The notes under the pieces: generated by a model
Seen by the model: only the letters and a program-made list of their open reading frames with translations
Told to the model about the DNA's origin: nothing
Database searches by the model: none
DNA from: Parus major
Lineage: Eukaryota > Chordata > Aves > Passeriformes > Paridae
Assembly (NCBI RefSeq): GCF_001522545.3
Contig: NC_031770.1
Coordinates: 24,988,167 to 25,052,166, forward strand
DNA: 64,000 nucleotides
Direction: 5' to 3'
Program-made: the position numbers and the translations under genes
Shown: in pieces, positions 35,901-50,900 of the stretch
Numbering within the stretch: the stretch's first letter is position 1
How the letters are laid out: each line of letters opens with the position of its first letter

Positions 35901-38900
35901 GTGAAAAACCTAGTTCACTTACAGAACTTTTACTGAGGTAAAAGCAGCAGAGGACTAATGACAGCATAAAGCAGCAAGTACAGTGCTAGTGACAAAAGGG
36001 CCATTTTTTTTTTTGTAAAAACATATTAAAAAACTTATTCTACTTTGAACCTCAACCTATCTGTTACAGGGCTAAACAATTTTGGTAGTGATTGCTCTTT
36101 GCAATGTTACCAAACAAGCAAATTTTCTACGTTAGATAGCATCATAGGACTTCTACAACTTGATTCAAGTAAGTAAGTTTGTATTCTTTTAACACCGTAT
36201 CTTGGATTTGTGTTTGAAGTGTTTTACCTAATTATTCCTATTTATTTCCTCTGTGACAGATTGGTGCACAAGGGCTTTGGTCCTTGTACTTTTTTGCTTT
36301 TAACACATGTGAAAAGATCTACTCCCTGTAAAAAACCTGGAGAACAGTATCAGAGTACACAATGAAAAGGACTGTACAGCACAGAGATGCAAGCTTCCAA
36401 CTGAGTGTTGCAAGAGATGCTGTATGTCTTGGTTTTTCAAGAATGAGTCTTGCAGATAAATATACTCAAACAACTTTACTTTTTCAGAGGTGCTGACCTC
36501 TGACTTCAGCTATAAGGAAAGCTGATGAGTACTTGAACTATTTATGTAAATTCAAATGAAGGTGCCTGGAATATTAACTTTGGCTACATTACAAGAAACA
36601 TAAATAATTTACACTAATAACAATAAGATCATTTCACATTACTGATAGAACAAATCACTTACAGTTTTGAAACACACCCCCACCCCCACAGAAGGAACCA
36701 ATATTACTACATGCTTTGGGGGGAAAATGTAAATTCATTTTAAAAGCCATTAATCTCTACAGCATTTTCCCCCATGGGTAAAGATGGATTCTTATTCTAT
36801 GAGGCCCCTACTTTAGGCTCTAAGTAAAGGATTCACAGCTTGTGTCAGCTTCCATCCTAACAGCTAGGACAGCATACAGACCCAAGAGACTGAAACCAGA
36901 AAAACCTCAGATAACCCCTGCACCTCTTTATGACTTGAACTGTAAAGCAAATAAGACCTTGCATGACCTTTCTGAATGTCTCCGCAGTTTTAACTAGAAC
37001 ACTGTTCCAAGGAAACTGGCTTACCATAACATCTCAACAGGTACCGGTACGCGACTGTTGGATCAAGGTGCTCAGGAATCAGTTCTAGAAGTGTCTCAAT
37101 CCTCTTTGCCTGCGAGATTTAATGTACAAACAAAAAGAGCATGAACTTGAAACCTTAAAGAACAAAATAAAGTCACCAAGTTCAGAACAGTGATTGCACT
37201 TTTTTTAACTGAAATTAACTGTACTGGTAACAAAGAATGGACTGTGTGACTCAAAGTATATACAATAATTTCCTTCTTAAAATTTTGAAGATATGAAATA
37301 GTAAAAGAAATGAAGCACAAAACGGAATTAATGTAATAAGGGTCTAAAATCCTTACTCAAGAATGCTAAACAGTCTACTTTTATTTTTTTTTCAGGTAGG
37401 CAATTAATGTATCAGTGAGAATATGGCAGGCTTTCAACCAATTTAGGAAAACACTCAGCATCCTTCAGTGACCTAGAGGTCAATGGTAGCTATGGTCAAT
37501 GCTTAAAAAGAATCAGATCACTAACTAATGTGCTTAAATTTAGAACCTCCTTCCCTCAGCCTCTGACTGCAGTTTCAAAATTTTTCAGGTTTTGCATTAA
37601 AAGCAGTTTATTGAAATTAAGAACATCTTTATCACACACTACCAACTTTGATATGTTAGTAAAATTTCAGCTTGATGAACTGGGAAATTTCAATATTTTT
37701 AGTTCTTTCTTATAGACACCAAACAATAGTGTTTAATACATCATATTTATCATCAGCACTTCAACAGAAGAACTTTAAATCTATTAGTATTTAATAGCAA
37801 TTTCCACAGAACATAAATGTGCATTTGGCTCATTTGAAAAAACATTTATTCTAGTTTGTGTGCTACATGTCTCCTGATGCTGCTCCTCTATGAAGGAAGA
37901 ATCCATATGGTTTTGCTTGGGTGTGTTATTTCAGGGTTTTTTTGGTTGTTGTTCCATGTTGGGTTTGAGGGGTAGGGCCTATTTGATTTTTAGTGTATAC
38001 TAAGGCTTTTTTGTTTGTGTTAGAGTTGTTCTGTTGGCCTTTGGATTTGTGCTTTGTTTTGGGGTTTTTTGTTTACTTTAAGGGGGCCATAGGATGATGG
38101 AGGGATAGGAGTAGATCAAGCACACAGACAACAGCATTACAAATCACAGAAAATGAGTGCTAAGCCAGGAATCTAAACAGATGCTCCAACTAGATACATG
38201 TCCAAGCCACTACAACAAGTAATATGAAATGTGTCTTTTAATGTAAACACAGAGGCATTTTATCATCAGAGAGAGGCTGAGGTTTTAACTTGCATTTGTA
38301 TTCGTACAATGCAGCCAACAGAATAAGGACTTGCAGGTTGTGATACTGAACTGGATAATGCAGCAAAACATTCTAAGCACAATGTTTGTAGGATATACAG
38401 GGTAACATGGAAAAAGCAGGAAATAACTGAAACAATAGAAAAATATTAACTACACCCTCCTTTCCATCATGCAAATGTAAACTGTTAAGTAAAACCAACT
38501 CTGCAAATTAACCTTCCCCCTCCTCAAGAAACCCAGTAAAGCCGTCAACTGTGAAGTTCAAAACACTTTAACAAAGGTTGATGAAATAGTATTTTGTGAC
38601 ATATAAAATTGCATACATGAAAAAAATATTGTACCTGTCCAGGTTTAGATGCTGATCTAGACATAAAATGTCCCAAAGTTCTCTTCTCCTGAACTATTCC
38701 ATCCCACCTCTGAAGACAAAGAAATGATTAATATAGCAGACATGAGTAGTAAGTTACTGATAAACAAAATTACTAAGGTGACAATTTCCAATTACAGATG
38801 CTTAAAACAATATACTAATATATTAGCTATTTATAAGGTAAATAATTGAATATTAGTTTGACAAGGAAACCAAAAAACCAAACACAAACCAAGTTCATTT

Positions 38901-41900
38901 CATGCTCTTTGGTAAACATTTTTAAAATGGTAGGCATAAAGTTTGTTTAAAACAATAGGGGAAAAAATTAAACTAATACTTCAATATACCACAAAAACGA
39001 GGTTTAGGACTGCAAAAGAATGAAAAAGAGAAACACTATTCCTCTCCAATTATACTGCCAAGCATTCACAAGTGAGCTAGGGATCATAAGGTTAATTATA
39101 CATTTAATAAGGTGTCAGGGAGATAACTGCTCATTTCTTTATAAAAATTAAAATGTACAAAGCAAGTTCTCTTTAAAGTATAATTACCTACACTTATGCA
39201 TACAAAGGACTGATTTCAATCTCTCTATTTTATAAAAGGCTTTAACTGAAATAGACAGGGTTTAAGAGAGAGGAAGTTCAACTTAGAAAAGTTTGAGACA
39301 GACCAGATAAAAATCAAAAATCTTACTTTAAAAACAAGGACAAAATAAAATATACAAGACAACATTTAGTGTATGTTTCTCAATGATGTCAGTCTTAAAA
39401 CTCTTAACAATGCACAGTGTGTTTTTTTTTATCAGCTGCATGATATCAGTACCAAAATGCACAGGAAGAAGAATACTGTGCATATGAAAACACATACCAT
39501 GGATTTCCTATATTCAACTAGCATTGTAGAGTTTTGCAAACAAGAAATTTCTGGTTATACCATGATGAGTATTCTGTATAAGTAATATGGTTTACATGCT
39601 CTTCAAGGTCCAGGTGAAAAGGTGTGAAGGTTCATTCCTTCAGGCAAACAGACAAGAAATGGCTTTATGGTGCTAAAGAGGGGCAAAGCACTGATGAGAG
39701 AAACTTGGAATATTTTATTACCAGTTCTAGCCATTCTCACCTACTGCCAGTAACTGCTCTGAGAGGAAAGAGTCTAGTTTGAGAAATGTTATCCACGGCT
39801 CCCTTTCATGCTGAAACATCAAATCCCTTCAGATTCTCATCATTAAAAGCATTCTCCCTCCAGTACCAGACACTGCTGCTGTTACATAAACTTTTAAATA
39901 GACACTTAGATGCGTTTCTGAAAGCAGGGTGTCTCCATGTATATACTAATATTCTAGATTAGAACCAAAGAGTTTACTTAGATTGCTGTTTATTTTCCAA
40001 AATATAACAATGGAGAGTGATTATTCCTATCCTCCCATTGGTGGATTCCTACTAGTGGTATACTTGATCCACATAGCAGTCACAAATTAACACAGCTCAA
40101 AGTTTTTCCCAAGCCATAAAACCCCCTATTTTTCTTGTAGACACAGAAGTTCCAACTCAAACTCACCTGTAAATATCCCCTTATAACAAGGTATTTTTAA
40201 ATTGTCCATTAAGATACAGTGTATACAATGTTATTTCAAGTATGCCATAGAGGCATGAATTTAATTCTGTTAGATGACCAGCTAGGCAAAGCACTACACA
40301 AAGTAAGGGAACTACAAGTAGTACACCTCATGCTGTAGCAGAAGTAACTGAACAGCTTTGTTGGTATTGTCTTAGAATATCATAAAAAAATCCCATGGTT
40401 GAAGCAGAGCCTTTTTTTTTTAACAGTTTAAAGTACTTAGGAACTGGTAAATGAGTAGCATGCACTATCAGGAGATGATAAGAGGCCTTGATTTGAGACA
40501 GGAGCCTATGCACACATCAGTCTGACTGCTGGACTGTCACCTGCTTGGATGAGCCTCCTGACAGCCCGTTTCCAGCACCCACAGCTCATCCCACCTCTTG
40601 CTTGGCTTGTCTTTAGCTCTGCACAAATGGCACAAATGCAGCTGTCTCAATTCCTAGCTCAGCTGAGATTGTGACCCAGAGATCAACATTTGGGTTTTAA
40701 TGGATCTGTGACACTCAAAGAGAAAACAAATTCAGCTCTTAATAAACCCTGAATACAATATATACAATAATATAGCAACCAAGTGAAGTAAAGTCCATGA
40801 CAAGCAATGACATGTCTGCTTCTGTTTTGCAAGATATTATGTTTACAGCACTTAAATTAGGTGAGAAGTTGCAAGGAAATGGTTTGCAAGAAACAACTGA
40901 CATCTAACAGAGAACCTGGAGAAAAATACGTGGAATATACAAATACTTCCTTTATTTCTTTCATGTTATTGCCCCTGACTCTGGCACGCACTACTACTCT
41001 CAGTACTAGAGCATAAGCTCATGCTCATTTTAGTCTTAAGTGTGCACTGCTACTCACACTGTAATTCAAATTCATCCCAGTAGCAGACTTTGCTGCACAA
41101 CACCTCTTTCTGACAATTTCTCAGTTAACCTTTGAGAGCTCTAAGCATTTCTGTACCTCTTGTTATGTCATTACCTGTATCAACGATCTGGCATCATCCA
41201 CTCTGTCTGCACTGATATACTGAAGGAAAAGATCTGTGACAGGTCTGTAAATTCCAAACTGACTGGCCAGTCGTTCTGCCATCGCACCAACTGCAAAATG
41301 ATGGGTACATAAGGAAAATCTTTGATTGAAAAGCCGCTTTTGTAAACTTCACAGGCATGATTTATGCTGACTGAGCAGGTTTTATGTGTAATAGCTCTTT
41401 CGTAACACCTCTGTTATGAAAGTCAGAATATTTAAATATCATTGCAATTAACTTACATTTTTCCATAGCTGGTTCTAATCCTTCCTCAGACACCATTCTT
41501 AACAAATAGGAAATACTTCTGACAGCTTGATCAGGATTCTGTGCACCAGAGATAAGCAGAGGCTCAAGGTATTTCACAGCAGCATCAAGGTCATTTCTAG
41601 GAAAAAAGATTGAACTGGCTCAGTTTCTGAAATCAAGATTTCTAAACCTAAAGAAGCAATTACAATAAAGTTTTTGTTTTCTACATCAAGCTTGTATTTA
41701 CCAGGAATAATTGATGAAAAACACATTGACCAAAAAAATTTTAATCAGTCAGACATTGTAAAAGTGAAACACTTTATGACTGAATGAATAAATCTATTAA
41801 TAAACAATTTTAATGGCCTTTGACCTGGACAAAGTTCCGGTATTTTGGACACACTTTCTTCCTCATTAAAAAAGAAGAGCTCTGCTTGCTGCTTTAGGAA

Positions 41901-44900
41901 AATGCATCCTGTGAATCTAAGGCAAAATCTAAACATTAACAGAGGGTATCTGAATAATTAATACATGCAACTTAAGTATTTTTATGCAATGTAATTAATT
42001 ATTTACCTGATTTTTCCCAAGCCTGCCTTTTTGGATGCAAAAGACAATACTGTCATTTGGCCATTACATCTAAATGCTTTTAATCTTAAGGCTTAAATAT
42101 AGCAAATGCTAATAAAATAATGCAAGAAGTATTCACCAAAGTGTAAACTCTACTTTCAGCATTCTAAAAAGTTCAAATGACAACATCTCTTACCAGTCCA
42201 TTCTAAAACCTAATTCAATTGAAAAAGAAAAATAAGCACAATGAATGCTTTTAGGTGAAGCAGAAATACAGTACATGTGAAAGCTATGAAAAATGCTTTG
42301 AAAACTGAATCAGAAACATGGATCAAACAATAAATGAACCTTGTCTTGGAAATATCTGTAAGAATCTATTTTTCAGAGTTATAAAGTTACAGATTGCAAG
42401 GTATTTAAGAATACATTGGCTGCGTATTATTACGCTGCTCAGTCTTTTCATACATCAAGTTAGTTTTGGTATGGGAAAAGAAGAATTGATGCCCTACCTG
42501 CATACAACAATTTATTTATTTATTCTTGTCACCAATCTCCATCTTAACAACTCAGCCTAACTTTGCAACACTTTTATGACATGGAAATATAGGAAAATAT
42601 GCATAACACAAATAATGAAGTGTCTCTTCCATCTGAAGCATTTAATTTACGTACAAGTCCATGCACAGGTGTGCCAAGGACCACTTGGATCTGCTCCCTG
42701 TGGCCTGGTGTGCCTGAGGCAATCAGGAATCTTATGTACTACAGAGGTCTACAGCTTTCCTGTCAAGTCAGCCACCCAACAAAATTCCTTTGAAATAAAA
42801 TAACAGAATATGTAGGATTCCTGAAGATTGGTTCCTGCAAAGTATATTAGAGAAGCTGACTTTGCCTTTTCTCCTCCAGGTGCTTCTCCATACAGTTTTA
42901 CACAAAGGATAAACTAGCACAGTACCAGTGCATCAACTAAACCAGAAATGCACGCAGAGCACAATACTGAATTAAACAGCTGATTCACAGGATACTTGAA
43001 ACTGTGGGGATAATTATGATAACTAAATCGTGGCCTAAAGCATCAGCCAAGCTTTTATACTTCGTACCAAAAGAGAAAATTTTAAAAATAAATATATGGA
43101 TATAGATATACGCATAATCTGTGGGTGCTAAGTTTGATGAAGTAATTCCATTTTACCTTCAGATTTCACAGAGCTTTTGATGTAACACCAAGGAAAAACT
43201 TACATGCATATTGGAACAAAGGTACCAAAGCTAAATTACAGCACCAAAGAAGACCTTAATGCTTCACAGTTATTATCCCTGTATTTCATTAATTCTCAAC
43301 ACCAAATTTGTTTGGGAGACAATACCAGAATAGAACTGCACACTGTACTCAAGTAGAATTTTTAATATCTGTGACACTTTCATTTCAGAATGAAATGGAT
43401 AATCCAAGAAACTTTCCAGCACTCTGCAGAAAATAATTAAATACATAGTCCTAGGAATACTTACCTTTTAGTATGAGCCAATGCAATTGCATTAGGCATT
43501 AGTGAGTCAGATAAACCAAGTGATTTTGTGACGTCTCTCAGGATGTTTTCAAGTACTTGCAGGTTCTTTACATCTCCTTTTTCTGCCAGGGCCTGAACGA
43601 GAGCAATAACTGCTGGTCTAGTAGGCAACACACCACTGTCAAGCATTCCTTTTAGAACAGCCAAGGCATCTAACAATGGTAAACAAATAAGAAAAACAGA
43701 AATCAGACTTCAGTTCAGAAAGCACCATGCTGCTGGTATCATTAATCCTACCCTTTTAAAAATATGTACAGAAAGAAAAATTCTTTAAGCCCTGCAATCA
43801 TCATAGTGAATTGTAACTTGAATATATACACACAAATAAAAGCTTTCAACAATAATTTAGGTTTAAAAGCTGTAATATCTCATAATAAGAAGTATTAAGC
43901 TACTTTCAACATTGAAATAATTTGTTTGTAACCAGCTCAAGGAAATCAGGTGTCAAATATTCTCTCTTATGATTTTAAAGTCCTGCCTCTTTTTCTCCAA
44001 ACTGCAATCAATTTCTTCTACTAAAAACCAAAAATGTTGTATATTTAAGAATAAATATAGCTTAAAAATGCACTTCCTTATAGAAACTAGTATAGTACTG
44101 AGATTTCTCTTCTCAAGCGTGCATGAAAGCTTTGTTTCACAAAATTTAATTTTTAAATAGAACTATGGGACACAAGTCTCCTTGCAAGAACAAAAACTCA
44201 ACCCTTACCTCAGAAACTCCAAAGATTATAGCAATTACATATGTTAAAACACACAAGGTCAGTCTCCTGTCCATCTGCCACAAATTCCCCAAACCCACAG
44301 CTGATGAAGTCACCCTCGTTTCTCCAAATGGAATTCTTGTCAATTAACGTTATCCATGAGCAAACACACACAGAAAGACATGCCCCTCTAGGTAAAAATC
44401 TCTTATTCCTTACCAGCCTAGGCAGGATTAATCACAGTTGATAATTATAATACCAAGGGATAACACTTCTAGCATAATATACACCCACATGAACTCCACA
44501 GCATTGCCATGCAAGTACTGCAGAAACCGAGTATTACCCTTTACATGACACGAAGCAAAAACATCCCATAGGCTTAGCCTTCCTTCCCAGGATTTTTTTT
44601 TTCCTGCCCCACATTCTTCTTTTTAGGGAAAAAAAAAAAGGAGTAATACTTGTGGGGCAAGATTCTCAACATTGTTTTTTTTCAATCTCAGAACACATGC
44701 CAAGTTCAAATTCTCTCCTGACTAGGTGTGGACCTCCCTCTAGCACAAAAAGCCTTGTCAAGAACAAGGACAGAGAAAGATTTGAAAGCTGCATATGTGA
44801 AGCATTTCTGCAAGAAGTTAGGAACTAGTAGCATAGTGGGTAATTCTGCAGGTATGATTATGAAAACCAGCCATGCATCTTTCAAAATGCTCTCCTATAA

Positions 44901-47900
44901 ACTCTGCAAATTTCCTGCCATGAAACTCAAATTCTGACTCTTTAAAGCTACCTGATTTTTAACAAGTTCCTGCTAGAAGATATCAGAGCTCTTAGGGCTA
45001 TACTTAGGGACCTCCATAAAACCTTTAAACTGTACCATTATTTTATTGAATTATTTAATTACTGTGTACCACATTACACAGCAAAGAATGTTGGTGAACT
45101 AAATGAGGTATGTAAGTGGTAAAGCAATCAGGTTTTATACAGGTGAAAGCCACCACAAGATGTAGGTCAAACGCAGCTCACCAACAAAAGACGACAACAA
45201 CACCATGCCCAAAAATGTTTTGGGTAATCTGTGAGCCTTAGAAAATGACCAGTATGGCTGAAACACCTAGTAGCTTGTATTTTCAAGGCTTCACTTAGAC
45301 AAAGACAAGTAGTATCTCTCAAATTAAAATAGAAACAATGATTAAGTGTGACTATTCAATAAAATTGTCAGATAAGGCTTGTTCAATGCACAAGATAAAA
45401 GAAAATATAATTTTGAAAAGCAATGTAATTCCACAGACTTGAGAAACTTTTCATTGTGCAAAATGTAAGATTTTTAGAATACAGCAAGGAAAAGAAATGA
45501 TGTGACAGAGAATTTAGTATGCTAGCTAAAATAAACCCATATAGTGGAATAGACTGGCAGGACATAGAAACATCACTGGTATTCCAAAAAAGGGAAGAAT
45601 TTTTGTGTCCAGTATTCAGGAGGAACTGGTAAAATTCAAAGCATACCAGAAAAGAAAACAGAGAAGATTTATTACAATAATCCGACAGGAAAGTCAGGTG
45701 AAGGCCTTGAAAGCTGTAAAAAAAATCTGCCAAGAGCAAAAGGAGCAATGGCATTCACCACAAATACTTCAGTGGATGACACCTGCCAATGACGTGAAAT
45801 TGGAGGATGAATGAGGAAGAAGACGAGTTTACCAGCCACAGGAAACAGAGTAGAAGTGAAAAGATGTGTCTAAATGCTCATCTTGAGTATTTCAATGTAG
45901 CTGATGTTACACGGATGTGGGTTATTAGCACAGCTATGCATGATGGAATGAAATGAAATGTAATGATGGCACAATCAAAAATGGATTTTCTGATAGGCCC
46001 TATAAACCCAACTCAAATAATACACTGAATTTGTACATAGTTGCTTTAATGCCTAAAGGTATTGACAAAAATATGTATCAACACTGTACTTACACCTGCA
46101 TGGAGATAAGACATTGCCCTGCAGGTACAACTACCTGCATGCAGTTTTCCTCTCTCACACGAGTTCTACAGCCCAACTAAATAAGTAAGATGGAATACTG
46201 TGGAGCTGATCGCTAGGCTGCAAAGCAACCAGTGCTGAGAAGTGAAATAAAACAACCATAAACTTTATGCACCATCTTGTTGGGTACCCTTCAGCCACCA
46301 TTTTCTTCACTATCATCATTGTTACATTAAAAAACAGTATTTTGTTACTGTTGGTATTGAGAACTATTAAAAAGTATTTGATTAAGTTTTTAAATCAATA
46401 TTATAATCATTTAGTTCACAATCATGCACATTTAACAGTCAATTTAACTCATCTGGTATCTCACACAACCAACACAATATGCAAGAAACAACTGCTGGGA
46501 ATTGTTTCAGATGCTCTAAAGTATGTTAATTTCCAAAGCAAAATGACTTGTGCTGTGAATTTTAACGCACTTGAAAGCCTGTACTTTCTCTCGTTCTGGA
46601 GCACAAATTTTGCATGTCTGAAGAGCTGTGATTCATCTTAAGAAAACCCATCTTGTGTTAAATGGAATGGAAACTGGACTAAGTGGTCAAATGACAAGTA
46701 CATTCATATTCAAGCTGTATTATAAATGCATGTACAGTAATTTACGTCTCTCAGCTACCACAAAAGGCTCTTGATAAGCAGGTAATTTGCTAAATGGACT
46801 CCTTTATCCAAGTATTCGAAGGGCGTTACAAGAAAAATCTGCAGAGGCATTAATGTGACGTAAAGGTCAAGCATTGTGACATACCTTTCAAATAATCCCG
46901 CCTAACTTGCGATATGATGAGGAGGCTGCTGGCAGCACTGTTCAGTGTGAAGCCCTTGATGTGGGTCTCAGCACTAAAAGAAGCAGACATTTAGAAAGGA
47001 ATTACTGACATGCTTCTGATACGATAATAAATGGTTGAGCACCAAGGTGAAATTATAAAAACTACTGTTCGTATGTTAAAAATATTGCTGCAAAATATCG
47101 ACCTGGAGACAGCTTTTGTGTTATCCTGTCAATGGTTATAGAAGGATAATTTTTTTTTGCATTCTGACAGATGACAAAGTTGGAAGTGAGCAACAAAAGA
47201 AACAAAGTACAAGATTTTTTTTAAACAATCGGTTCAGATTCTTGAATGCTGACATATTAGATGACTAAAATAACTGCATGCCCTGCATTGTTCTGTTGTA
47301 TCCTAAGCGGGATACTTTTTCTTCTTTTTTCAATAGTCACCATAATTATAAAATATAAAACTATTCTTTCAGAAATAAAAATGAAACATTTATTTTCAGC
47401 ACTGTATATTTTAAACATAAACTAAAGCATATTATGAACTAACACCTTATCATTTGGTTGATTAATTTTCAAATTTCTGTCATCTAAATGTATACAGGTT
47501 TTAAAGTGAACATCCTACATTTGCTGCCTTAGCCACAGTAAAATTGTATTTCACTTATCAATTCCTTGTCTACTGCAATACAAAACTTTACGTATGTACA
47601 GCAAAGACAGCCTTTACTTTAGTAACCGTGCTAAAGCTTTTCCAACACTCTAGAAATTAGTCAAGAGAGACTAACCAGCAATCACATCAGTCTCATACTA
47701 CAAAATGTTCCTGCTCTTAAATGACATATAGCCAAGCCCCATTTTTAATATATAAGGATAACTTTACAAATGTTCATTTCTAGATTACAAAATCTCTACA
47801 GAGCAAAGGAGGGCATTGCCATTTACCATATCAGCAATCAAGATAAACCTCACTGATCATCTTGTGGCAAACAACTGAGCAGCCTACCTACTTGAACTTA

Positions 47901-50900
47901 GGGGCTGAGCGGATTGGGAGGTAAGCAGGGTCATTGCTAAATTGTTCTCCTCAATCCCAAGAAAATCCTTCACATTGCACACAATATGACTATCCTCTCA
48001 GTCACTTTCAGCCTCCCAGGCTCACAAATGCAGTCACTGGACTCGGGATTTTCTTACTCTCCCAACCAATCCCCTTAATCCCTGCCTAAGCACCCACTGC
48101 TCAGTTCCGCCTTTTTTTTTTCCCTTTGTCCCATCTGTCAAAGCCCTTAAGTCAACAATTCATGCATGAGACTGTAAATTACATATAACAAAGGATTTAC
48201 TTTCTCCAATCTTCCAATCTTTAGTGTGATTAAATAGATGTTAGCTACTATTACAGAACTAATCCATCATTCCAATACTCCTAAATTTCTATTTAAAACT
48301 TCTTGGACTAAAGGCAGTAAATATTCCTTAAAACAATTCTAGAATGTGGAAGCAACTACACTTGGGTTGACAAACAGATCAGTAATACTCTAGGATGTCT
48401 GGTGTTTGCTTCTTTCAAAGGCGGTGTAGGAGTGCCACATTGATTTCTTAAGGAAGTTCTTCAGTTCTAGGAACAGGGGACGTTTTGAAGTTATTGGACA
48501 TTTTTAAATTATAAAAATAGTAGTTATTTTTTTGGCTGTGCTAATGTGCACAGCAAGACTATCTACATATTATTTACCTTTCAAATTTGGCTTCAAACAG
48601 TAAAATGAGATATATGTATCTAAATGAAGGTAGCTTTCCTGTATTTTATGAAAATATTAGGAGTTGAACAAGTTTCAGGCCAACAGATACATTCAGGCTT
48701 TGTAGGAGTATTATCTTTTTAGTATAAGGCTGGAAAAATTCTGAAGCGTCCAGAAATGTGTGCTAAACACACAGATTTGTTATTCCTCATTCACAGGCAC
48801 ACACAATCACTTTCTCTAGTTCAGCGAATGACTTAGAACCTACAAGCTTTTAAAAATTATTAATATAAGCATCATTTTTTTACTAGAAAAAAAGCCACAC
48901 AGATATGCCTTGAACATGACCAATACGAAGCAGTTTCTGTCTTGATGAAACAGTAAGCTGTTAGAAGCCTCTCAAACTGTCATTATTTGGCATTTCTATG
49001 GTACAAGATGGAGTAGGAGAGTTATTAAATGCACCAGGGCTATGATCATAGTTGGCTTTGACCAGTAACCAAGAAGAAAATCTCTTAAAAAATCTTGTTA
49101 CTTTACTCCTAAACATCTCAAACTTCAAAGGCTTAACACATCTCTGACCTTTTCAGTCTTTCCAATTTTTTTCCTGAATTTTGAATTTACGTACTACAAC
49201 ACTTATCCTAAAGTGACAATTCTGAATACTTGAAATACTAGGAACAAACCACTACCTTCCTTCTCCTCTTCCAATGTGCAAATTACTGCTGGTATTATGC
49301 ACTACTTTGTGCATATTCCTTACAAGTGTGTTTGAGTTGTAGAGCAGGGAAGCAGTGGATTCATGTACAAACCTTCAGTACAATGTTTCAAGCTTCTTCC
49401 CTGAAGGACCTTCCAATACATCTTTAGATACTTGAGTATTTTCATTGAAACGAAGTACCTAAATTTTATCAACCTTCTTTGTACTCCCCAAAACATCTCC
49501 CCTCCATCTTCTATTTGCAAAGATTCATCTGTTACTTGCATTACAGGGAGATCAATCTGATAAACTGATTTAGTTTTCCCTTGATATAAGCCATATATCC
49601 TGCAGGCACAAACATTACTTACTATAAAGCCCACTTGCTGAGAGCTATTTGAAAAAGCACTATTTGTTCTTCTGAACGCAGAACTCAAACACTTTTTCAA
49701 TGAAAGACATGCCTCCAGTCTAAACACTTTTAAAGAAAACATCAAAATAATCAATATTACCTTAAACTAGACTGTTCCTGGACCTAAGAAACTAAGTTGG
49801 CTCTAAAAACTAGTAGTTTTTTTTACAGTACTCACCTACAGGTAATTCACCTACAGGCACTCTCAAATCCACTGTATTCATTCAGTGAGCACACTTGATG
49901 ACAACCACCAGAGTCTTGTTTTAGTTGAATAAATTAAAAGACTTACAATCTTTAATCTTAAATTTTTGTTCTTCTGAACTCTACACTGACACTTTAAAGC
50001 CTATAACCTGACCAGAACAAATGTTACAGGCAATAATTAAAGCAAGTGCCGTACCATACAACTCAGTAAAGGTTAATTCAATTCCTTTCCTTCTAATAAT
50101 TCATGACAGCAGGTTGGATTTATTTCAGAAGTGTAAGAGTTGGATCTAAGGTTTATGGTCATCTCCTAGCCACTGGCATCACAGTCAAATGTACCATTTT
50201 GCATTTGGCAGGCAGCCAGCTGCCAGGGAGTGTGGGCAGAGTAAGACAGCAGCAGGGACAGGCATTCAGGGGAAGGCTCACGGGCAGCTAAGTGAAGGAA
50301 TCCTGTCTGTTTGGATATTGCTCTAAAGAGGAAAAGGCAGACTGCCAGAAGGGCAGACTTTCAGCTCTGATGCCAAGTACATTTGTTCAGATTGTTATTT
50401 GAAATGAGTTATTAGCAATACACACTGTCACTCCAGTACCTTTTTAAAAATGTGGCATATTGCCCCATGAAACACTGGTGTATTTCTTACCAGCTCCTTA
50501 TCACTAGTCATGACCTATTTTCACATCAGAAGATAAGGACTCACCTGAAAATGATCCAGAAATTACTTAACCCCTCTCTCTGAGCCAATAAAATCCCCCA
50601 AATAAAGAAGAGCCTTACATGCGTTTCACATCAAGGGCTTCATCAAGACAATTCTGTGCTAACAATGCTTTTATAAGGAAGTCACAGGAATGATGAGACT
50701 CGTATTTCCGCATTCTCCTGAAAATATTGTAGGCCTCTAAAAAAGAGTAAGAAAGACAAAAGGAAGTGTCATACTGCAAGAACATTGATCACAGAAAAAT
50801 CACCTATTCATTGAAAAAGGTCCATCTTTAATCAATGTATCCTTTGCTTACATCTTTAAGCCCAGAGCTGCAGATCACAGCTTGCTTAAAACGGCCAGTA

